Shown here piece after piece: positions 6,332 to 10,778 of a stretch of DNA of 10,778 bases (position 1 is its first letter; the number at the start of each line of letters is the position of its first letter). A model generated the notes under the pieces. That model was not told where the DNA came from. It made no database searches and saw only the letters and a program-made list of their open reading frames with translations. The stretch is from Candidatus Scatomorpha stercorigallinarum (GTDB taxonomy: Bacteria > Bacillota_A > Clostridia > Oscillospirales > Oscillospiraceae). The stretch is taken from the NCBI GenBank assembly GCA_018713375.1, contig DVOV01000024.1, positions 1 through 10,778 of the forward strand. Direction: 5' to 3'. A program made the position numbers and the translations under genes.

Positions 6332-6360
6332 ACCATATCGCTTTAGCTGCGAAAAGTCAA
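6332..6360 (-). promoter_or_regulatory. Promoter of the importer operon
   Basis: On the minus strand TTGACT (6360-6355), a 17-base spacer and TATGGT (6337-6332) form a sigma-70/SigA-type promoter. Transcription would begin near 6325, giving a leader RNA of about 285 bases that contains the peptide ORF and attenuator. The spacer holds a short inverted repeat, TCGC with GCGA, of uncertain meaning. Confidence 0.72.
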
Positions 6361-6375
6361 GCGTAAGTAATGTGC

Positions 6376-6403
6376 AAATTCGCGCGCCCAGGGCGCGCAA
6401 TTT
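6376..6403 (-). terminator. Probable hairpin terminator after hypA
   Basis: An inverted repeat pairs AAATT and GCGCGC on the left (6376-6387) with GCGCGC and AATTT on the right (6393-6403) with one bulged base. It lies 29 bases beyond the hypA stop and just before the importer promoter. The T run in the hypA direction is short, so termination may be incomplete. Confidence 0.6.
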
Positions 6404-6431
6404 CAGCGACTGTGACAAAATCGCCGGCGGA

Positions 6432-6773
6432 TCAGGGGACTATCAACTCTTTGACGATGAAATCCCGCCCGCTGATGACCTCCGCGTTGCGCTTGCCGCA
6501 GCGGGGGCAGTAGCCCTCGTTCTTGACGATGGGGAAGGCCCGCTTGCAGTCCCGGCAGACGCCCTGGCCCTCCACGACTTCTATTTTCAGCTTCGTGCGC
6601 GCGAAGCGCGTGTCCTGCACGATGAGGCCGTAGATGTCCTCCACATACTGCGGAACGACCAGGGAGAGGTCGCCGATCTCCAGCACTATCGTGTCTATCT
6701 CATCAAGGCCGTTGGCCTGCGCAAAGGCGTCCACCGTTGCGAGTACCTGCCTGACTACGCCTATCTCATGCAT
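6432..6773 (-). CDS. hypA: Hydrogenase/urease nickel incorporation protein HypA, 113 aa
   Basis: HypA is a cytoplasmic nickel chaperone that, with HypB, delivers Ni(II) to the large subunit of [NiFe] hydrogenases. The protein begins MHEIG, giving the N-terminal Met-His-Glu nickel-binding site. It carries the structural zinc site as two CxxC pairs, C73/C76 and C89/C92. The length of 113 aa is normal. The start at 6773 is set by AGGAGG six bases upstream; the frame stays open far upstream only because GC-rich antisense DNA lacks stops. It is divergent from the iron-sulfur flavoprotein gene and shares about 200 bases of intergenic DNA with it. No hydrogenase, hypB or other maturation gene lies in the window, so it is isolated here; its partners must be elsewhere. 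Confidence 0.95.
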   Translation of the reverse strand: MHEIGVVRQVLATVDAFAQANGLDEIDTIVLEIGDLSLVVPQYVEDIYGLIVQDTRFARTKLKIEVVEGQGVCRDCKRAFPIVKNEGYCPRCGKRNAEVISGRDFIVKELIVP

Positions 6774-6795
6774 GGGCAGCCTCCTTTTTTCGTCC

Positions 6796-6824
6796 ATGAT
6801 ACCACCCGGCGGCGGCTTTTTCAA
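6796..6824 (-). promoter_or_regulatory. Promoter of hypA
   Basis: On the minus strand TTGAAA (6824-6819), a 17-base spacer and TATCAT (6801-6796, 5 of 6 consensus) form a promoter. The start point near 6789 gives a 5' leader of only about 16 bases, just enough to include the AGGAGG at 6785-6780. An extra start site upstream cannot be excluded. Confidence 0.65.
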
Positions 6825-6881
6825 GCGCCCGGGATGGCAATTTACACAGTTTGCAGGGCCATTTATCTCAAAAGCTGCCGA

Positions 6882-6910
6882 TTGAATAAACGTCACCAGA
6901 GGCGTATAAT
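6882..6910 (+). promoter_or_regulatory. Promoter of the iron-sulfur flavoprotein gene
   Basis: TTGAAT (6882-6887), a 17-base spacer and a perfect TATAAT (6905-6910) make this the best -10 match in the window. Transcription would start near 6917, about 55 bases before the ATG. It diverges from the hypA promoter. Confidence 0.8.
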
Positions 6911-6925
6911 GTATATAACTGTACT

Positions 6926-6940
6926 CGTTCCGCGCGAACG
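6926..6940 (+). promoter_or_regulatory. Palindrome just after the flavoprotein transcription start
   Basis: CGTTC CGCGC GAACG is an inverted repeat about ten bases downstream of the predicted start point. Its position suits an operator or a small 5' hairpin. It does not match a regulator site that I can name. Confidence 0.35.
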
Positions 6941-6971
6941 GGATATTATCTGACATAAGTGAGGGGATACT

Positions 6972-9653
6972 ATGGCTTTTCGCAAGAACATACTGATGCT
7001 GGCGACGAAGATCAGCATCGAATGCGGCACCTATATGGGCGTCACGCCCTCTGACCCCGAGTATATGATACTCGACCCCATCGTGACTGACGAGATGGCC
7101 GAGGTGGGTATGCACGTCAAGGTACGCTCGCCGCGCCCCATCGAGCTGATCGCAAAAAAATGCGGCCGCACGGTGGAGGATACGCAGCGCGTCATCGACC
7201 AGCTCGCCGGGGCGGGCATCGTCCGCTGCGTCTACGAAGGGGACAAGGAGACCTATTACTACCCCATCTGGGTGCCCGGCATCATGGAGGGCATCCTCTC
7301 CGTCAAGGAGCAGTGCGAAAAATACCCCGTGCTCGCCGAGTGCTTCGAGCGCTATACGCGCTACCGCACGCCGATCCTCGTGCCCAATTTCCCGGTCGGC
7401 ATGGGGCCGATGCGCGTCATGCCCGTGGGCAGCGCGATTAAAAACGACACCCACGCGGCGCCCTATGACGAGGTGGAACGGATCATTGACAACGCCTGGG
7501 CCATCTCCGTCGGCCCCTGTTCCTGCCGCCGCACCCGCCGCCTGATGGGCGAAGGCTGCGGCCACCTGGAAGAGGACATGTGCATGTATATCAACGACAA
7601 CGCCAAGTTCTTCTCCAAGCAGGGCAGCCACCGGCTGATAAGCAAGGAAGAGGCCAAGGAGATACTGAAACGCGCCGAGGACAACGGCCTCGTGCACGAG
7701 ATAAACGAGGCGGAGGGCTACGACGGGCCCACTGCTATCTGCAACTGCTGCGGCTGCTCCTGCCTTGCGCTCCGGCTCGGCGAGTACTTCAACGACCCGG
7801 ACATGCTGCGCACGAACTATGTCGCGCGGGTGGACACGTCGAAGTGCGTGGCCTGCGGCCAGTGCGTTGAAAACTGCCAGATGGGCGCGCTCAAGCTGGG
7901 CGCGAAGCTCTGCGGCAACCCGGAGCCGGAGGTGCGCAAGCCGTTCGACCAGCCCTGGACCAAAAAGCATTACAATGTGGACTACCGCACCAACCGCAGG
8001 GACGTTGTGGACAGCGGCACCGCGCCGTGCAAAATGGAGTGTCCCGCGCACATCCCCGTGCAGGGCTACATCAAGCTCGCCAGCCAGGGCAGGTACCTGG
8101 AGGCGCTGGAGCTCATCAAGCAGGAGAACCCCTTCCCGGCCGTCTGCGGGCGCATCTGCAACCGCCGCTGCGAGGACGCCTGCACCCGCGGCGACATCGA
8201 CCAGCCCATCGCCATCGACGACATTAAGAAGTTTATCGCCGACCGCGAGCTGAGCGCGGAGACGCGCTATGTGCCGAAGATGCTCAACCAGACGGGCAAG
8301 CCCTTCACCAACAAGATCGCCGTCATCGGCGGCGGCCCCAGCGGCCTCTCCTGCGCCTACTACCTGGCCGTCAAGGGCTATCCCGTGACCGTTTTCGAGA
8401 AGGCGGAGCGCGTGGGCGGCATGCTGACGCGCGTCATCCCCTCCTTCCGTCTGGAAAAGGACGTTGTGGAGGCGGAGATAGACGTGCTGCGCCAGCTGGG
8501 CGTGGAGTTCCGCTGCGGCGTGGAGGTCGGCAGGGACGTCACCATCCAGCAGCTGCGCGCGGAGGGCTACGAGGCCTTCTATCTGGCGGCCGGCGCGTGG
8601 AAGAGCGTCCGCCTGGGCGTCCCCGGCGAGGACAAGGCCAACGTCTGGGACGGCCTGCGCTTCCTGGAGGACATCGGCCGCGGCGCTCGGCCCGACGTGG
8701 GCGGCCGCGTGGCCGTCATCGGCGGCGGCAACACGGCCATGGACGTGGCCCGCGCCGCACTGCGCCTGGGCGCGCAGGAAGTGACGGTCGTCTACCGCCG
8801 CACGCGCGCGGAGATGCCCGCTGCGGAGGAGGAGATCGCCGAGGCGGAGGCCGAGGGCGTGCGCTTCCGCTATCTGGCCGCGCCAGAGGAGATCCTGGGC
8901 GGCGAGGCCGTCACGGGCGTCCGCCTGCAGCAAATGGAGCTCACCGAAGGCGGCGAGGGCGGCCGCCGCGGCGTGCGCGCCACGGGTGAGTGCGCGGACA
9001 TGGACGTTGACTGCGTCATCACCGCGCTCGGCCAGCGCGTGGAGCTGGGCGACATGCTCAGGGGCACCGCCGTCCGCCGCCGCAAAAACGGCACCGTGGA
9101 GGTCGATCCCGTCACGCTGCAGACCGACGAGGGCGACATCTTCGCCGGCGGCGACGTGGCCACCGGGGCCAGCTTCGCCATCGACGCCATCGCCGCGGGC
9201 AAGGAGGCCAGCATCTCCATCCACCGCTTCGTGCACGAGGGCCAGAGCCTGGTGCTGGGGCGCAAGGTGAAGGAGTACCTCTCCCTGGACAAGCAGGCCG
9301 TGCGCGTGCCCGTCCACAGCTTGGACCTGACGCCGCGGCAGCGCGCCGCCGGCGCGGACCCGGCGGAGGCCGTCAAGACCTTCAGCGACACGCGCGGCAC
9401 CTTCACCGAGGAGCAGCTGCAAAAAGAGACCCAGCGCTGCCTGGGTTGCGGCGCGGTGGTGCTCGACGAGTACCTCTGCGTGGGCTGCGGCATCTGCACC
9501 ACCAAGTGCAAGTTCGACGCCATCCGCCTGGAGCGTGTGCGCGACGTGGAGGGCCTGGACTATGACAAACTGGTGCCCAGCCTGGCACCGCACGTGATGA
9601 AGCGCTTCGGGAACATCGCCATCAAGAGCCTCACGCGCCCCCACGGCAAATAA
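6972..9653 (+). CDS. Multi-cluster iron-sulfur flavoprotein with GltD/NfnB-like oxidoreductase module, 893 aa
   Basis: This is a cytoplasmic redox protein of at least four modules. Residues 1-280 are a cysteine-rich module: a helical start, then GPCSC (181-185), C196, C204 and CNCCGCSC (257-264), a pattern seen in clostridial and archaeal 4Fe-4S proteins. A ferredoxin motif follows at C292, C295, C298 and C302. The GltD-like part begins with the cysteine domain that carries iron-sulfur clusters in glutamate synthase small subunits (C353, C357, C392, C396, C400, C404). It continues with an FAD site VIGGGPSG (451-458), an NAD(P)H site VIGGGNTAMD (582-591) and the FAD-closing GDIFAGGDVATG (721-732). 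A C-terminal ferredoxin has C836, C839, C842 and C846, plus C823/C826. Likely role: electron transfer between NAD(P)H and ferredoxin or an unknown partner. No glutamate synthase large subunit or NfnA lies nearby. GAGGGG precedes the ATG. The substrate is unknown. Confidence 0.9.
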   Translation: MAFRKNILMLATKISIECGTYMGVTPSDPEYMILDPIVTDEMAEVGMHVKVRSPRPIELIAKKCGRTVEDTQRVIDQLAGAGIVRCVYEGDKETYYYPIWVPGIMEGILSVKEQCEKYPVLAECFERYTRYRTPILVPNFPVGMGPMRVMPVGSAIKNDTHAAPYDEVERIIDNAWAISVGPCSCRRTRRLMGEGCGHLEEDMCMYINDNAKFFSKQGSHRLISKEEAKEILKRAEDNGLVHEINEAEGYDGPTAICNCCGCSCLALRLGEYFNDPDMLRTNYVARVDTSKCVACGQCVENCQMGALKLGAKLCGNPEPEVRKPFDQPWTKKHYNVDYRTNRRDVVDSGTAPCKMECPAHIPVQGYIKLASQGRYLEALELIKQENPFPAVCGRICNRRCEDACTRGDIDQPIAIDDIKKFIADRELSAETRYVPKMLNQTGKPFTNKIAVIGGGPSGLSCAYYLAVKGYPVTVFEKAERVGGMLTRVIPSFRLEKDVVEAEIDVLRQLGVEFRCGVEVGRDVTIQQLRAEGYEAFYLAAGAWKSVRLGVPGEDKANVWDGLRFLEDIGRGARPDVGGRVAVIGGGNTAMDVARAALRLGAQEVTVVYRRTRAEMPAAEEEIAEAEAEGVRFRYLAAPEEILGGEAVTGVRLQQMELTEGGEGGRRGVRATGECADMDVDCVITALGQRVELGDMLRGTAVRRRKNGTVEVDPVTLQTDEGDIFAGGDVATGASFAIDAIAAGKEASISIHRFVHEGQSLVLGRKVKEYLSLDKQAVRVPVHSLDLTPRQRAAGADPAEAVKTFSDTRGTFTEEQLQKETQRCLGCGAVVLDEYLCVGCGICTTKCKFDAIRLERVRDVEGLDYDKLVPSLAPHVMKRFGNIAIKSLTRPHGK

Positions 9654-9675
9654 GCAATAAATACATACCGATACA

Positions 9676-9710
9676 GCCGCCCGCGGAAGTCCCGCGGGCG
9701 GCGTTTTTTT
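9676..9710 (+). terminator. Terminator of the flavoprotein gene
   Basis: A perfect 11-bp GC stem (9676-9686 with 9692-9702) with a five-base loop is followed by seven T residues (9704-9710). It lies 22 bases after the stop codon. Confidence 0.95.
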
Positions 9711-9733
9711 ACACGGATGAGATTGATAAAACC

Positions 9734-9762
9734 TTGATTTTTTGCCGCTAAACTCATACAAT
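9734..9762 (+). promoter_or_regulatory. Promoter of the pgsA-like gene
   Basis: TTGATT (9734-9739), a 17-base spacer and TACAAT (9757-9762, 5 of 6 consensus) form a promoter after the flavoprotein terminator. The start point near 9769 leaves a 23-base 5' leader before the ATG at 9792. Confidence 0.75.
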
Positions 9763-9791
9763 AGTTGCAGTCGAATACTGGAAGTGAAGCC

Positions 9792-10355
9792 ATGAACAGG
9801 GACAAGATAAGAGAATATTTTTCCATACCGAACATTTTGAGCTATTTCCGCCTGCTTTTGATACCGGTATATCTCTACGTATATTTCAACGCGCGCACGG
9901 ACGCGGACTATCTGAAAGCGGCCCTGGTGATAGCCGTGTCCGGCCTGACGGACGCGCTGGACGGCTTCATCGCCCGGCATTTTGACCAGATAACGGACTG
10001 GGGCAAGCTCATCGACCCGGTGGCGGACAAGCTGACGCTGGCGGCCATTTCTATCAGCCTGGCGCTGCGCTTCCCGCTGATGGGGGCGGTCTTCGCGCTC
10101 TATCTGGCCAAGGAGGGCTACATGCTGGTGATGGGCGCGGTGATGCTCCGCCGCGGCTACCGCATGGACGGCGCGCGCTGGTACGGCAAGGTCTGCACCG
10201 CCGTCACCTACGCCGTGATGCTCGCGCTGCTGGTGCTGCCTGGCCTCTCCCGCCGCTCGGCCAACACGCTCATCTGCCTCTGCCTGGCCGTCACCGCCAT
10301 GGCCTTCATCGGCTACATCAATTTCTACCAGCGTGTAAGGAAAAGACAGCGCTGA
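9792..10355 (+). CDS. pgsA: CDP-alcohol phosphatidyltransferase, probably phosphatidylglycerophosphate synthase, 187 aa
   Basis: This membrane enzyme family joins a CDP-activated lipid to an alcohol. PgsA makes phosphatidylglycerol phosphate from CDP-diacylglycerol and glycerol-3-phosphate for membrane phospholipid. The catalytic signature D(x)2DG(x)2AR(x)8G(x)3D(x)3D is complete at residues 54-79, with Asp54, Asp57, Asp75 and Asp79 as metal and catalytic residues. Hydrophobic segments lie at about 12-32, 40-52, 80-105, 108-118, 133-150 and 157-176. The length fits PgsA. The ATG at 9792 is preferred to the TTG at 9765 because the latter lies at the predicted transcription start; a modest GGAAG precedes the ATG. 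Other members of the family, such as CDP-alcohol-type cardiolipin synthases, share the motif, so the exact acceptor is a best guess. Confidence 0.85.
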   Translation: MNRDKIREYFSIPNILSYFRLLLIPVYLYVYFNARTDADYLKAALVIAVSGLTDALDGFIARHFDQITDWGKLIDPVADKLTLAAISISLALRFPLMGAVFALYLAKEGYMLVMGAVMLRRGYRMDGARWYGKVCTAVTYAVMLALLVLPGLSRRSANTLICLCLAVTAMAFIGYINFYQRVRKRQR

Positions 10356-10399
10356 CCGGCCTGCGGCCGGAGGCGGTTGCCTGCGGCCCGCCCGCAGGC
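10356..10399. repeat. Two GC-rich hairpins directly after the pgsA-like gene
   Basis: CCGGCC TGC GGCCGG (10356-10370) begins at the base after the stop codon. It is followed by GCCTGCGG with CCGCAGGC (10379-10386 with 10392-10399). Neither has a T run, so they are not standard terminators. Confidence 0.65.
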
Positions 10400-10406
10400 G
10401 GGGGGT

Positions 10407-10426
10407 GCAGGGACGAAAGTCCCTGC
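10407..10426. repeat. Perfect 8-bp hairpin with GAAA loop
   Basis: GCAGGGAC, GAAA and GTCCCTGC form a perfect stem with a stable GNRA tetraloop. It is probably part of the intergenic hairpin cluster. Confidence 0.7.
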
Positions 10427-10435
10427 GACCAAATC

Positions 10436-10477
10436 CTGAGAGGTTTCTTTTTGTCTTGTCAAAAAGAAACCCCTCAG
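10436..10477. terminator. Long A/T-rich inverted repeat, possible terminator of the pgsA-like gene
   Basis: CTGAG (10436-10440) and GGTTTCTTTTTG (10442-10453) pair with CAAAAAGAAACC (10460-10471) and CTCAG (10473-10477): 17 of 18 positions, with one A-C mismatch and a six-base loop. The T-rich arm lies inside the stem rather than after it, so termination activity is uncertain. The symmetry would work in either direction. Confidence 0.45.
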
Positions 10478-10509
10478 ACTCCAAAGAGAAAACCGCTTTG
10501 GCGCTCGTC

Positions 10510-10778
10510 GGCAGGTAAAATCTGCCCGTTAGTTTAAGTGGTGACTGATTTTTAGGTGGTCATCCCGTAGTCGAATAGCTTTGTACAACGCCGACCGCGG
10601 TTGGCTTCGCTTCGCTCGCGCCGCTGGCTGTTGGCAAACTACCCGTTAGTGCCGCGAGCGTAAGCGAAGCAGTGCACGGTCGGCCAAGCTGCGCTTGGAT
10701 GCAAAGAAGCGCGCCTCACCAACGGATGACCTCCGTTAGTGAGGCGCGCAGCGCATCTGCCTCCAGGCGCAGCCTGGG
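10510..10778. repeat. Gene-free cluster of inverted repeats at the right edge
   Basis: No convincing ORF, tRNA or rRNA is seen. Hairpins include GGCAG/CTGCC (10510-10525). A large one spans 10590-10684, with an 8-bp outer stem and an inner 17-bp stem (10604-10620 with 10653-10670, one bulge). Others are CCAAGC/GCTTGG (10684-10698), a 17-of-18-bp stem at 10709-10749 and CCAGGC/GCCTGG (10763-10777). CCGTTAGT occurs directly three times (10526, 10643, 10733). The cluster runs to the window edge, so its full extent is unknown. Confidence 0.7.

Noticed and set aside
6774..10484. A minus-strand frame open from the right edge down into hypA, about 1350 codons in all
   Set aside because: Only the last 113 codons (hypA) look like a protein. 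The rest is antisense to the flavoprotein and pgsA-like genes, has low-complexity Ala/Arg/His/Val-rich content, and stays open because GC-rich third positions remove stop codons on the other strand.
10526..10740. CRISPR-like array suggested by three CCGTTAGT copies
   Set aside because: The repeat is only eight bases, the spacing is uneven (117 and 90 bases), and the copies lie in different contexts. No cas gene is present.

Overview
The window reads as chromosomal DNA from a GC-rich, Gram-positive anaerobe of the Clostridia, most likely an Oscillospiraceae-type gut bacterium. This is an inference from the GC-rich codon choice, lipoprotein-type solute receptors, strong AGGAGG-like ribosome sites, -35/-10 promoters with 17-base spacers, iron-sulfur flavoprotein chemistry and hairpin-filled intergenic DNA. 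No transposase, integrase, CRISPR array, rRNA or tRNA was found.

Layout. Positions 30-1105 hold one gene for an unrecognised multi-pass membrane protein with its own promoter and terminator. Positions 1140-2071 hold a promoter, a short upstream ORF, a biotin-protein ligase gene (birA type, no DNA-binding domain) and a terminator. Positions 2081-6360 are a minus-strand operon, in transcription order: promoter, leader-peptide gene, transcription attenuator, lipoprotein substrate-binding protein, permease, ATPase, internal terminator-like hairpin, and a second substrate-binding protein. The proteins form a TrpXYZ-type ABC importer. Positions 6376-6824 carry hypA (nickel insertion for [NiFe] hydrogenase) on the minus strand. 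It diverges from a plus-strand gene (6972-9653) for an 893-residue iron-sulfur flavoprotein that joins a cysteine-rich N-terminal module, ferredoxin clusters and a GltD/NfnB-like FAD/NAD(P)H module. A CDP-alcohol phosphatidyltransferase (pgsA-like) follows at 9792-10355. The last 420 bases carry no gene but are packed with inverted repeats.

The most interesting element is the importer leader (about 6036-6360). A 50-codon ORF with a near-ideal ribosome site has 11 Phe or Tyr codons within 15 consecutive codons and no Trp codon. It ends just before an intrinsic terminator that lies ahead of the first receptor gene. The end of the ORF can pair with the left arm of that terminator. This is the architecture of ribosome-mediated attenuation, as in the enterobacterial pheA leader, here in front of an aromatic amino acid importer in a lineage where T-boxes are the more familiar solution. 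It predicts that the importer is made when charged tRNA-Phe or tRNA-Tyr is short, and that its substrate is phenylalanine and/or tyrosine rather than tryptophan. The second receptor gene, at the operon's 3' end, carries a similar terminator-to-start segment without a leader peptide, suggesting duplication of the receptor together with the end of its attenuator.
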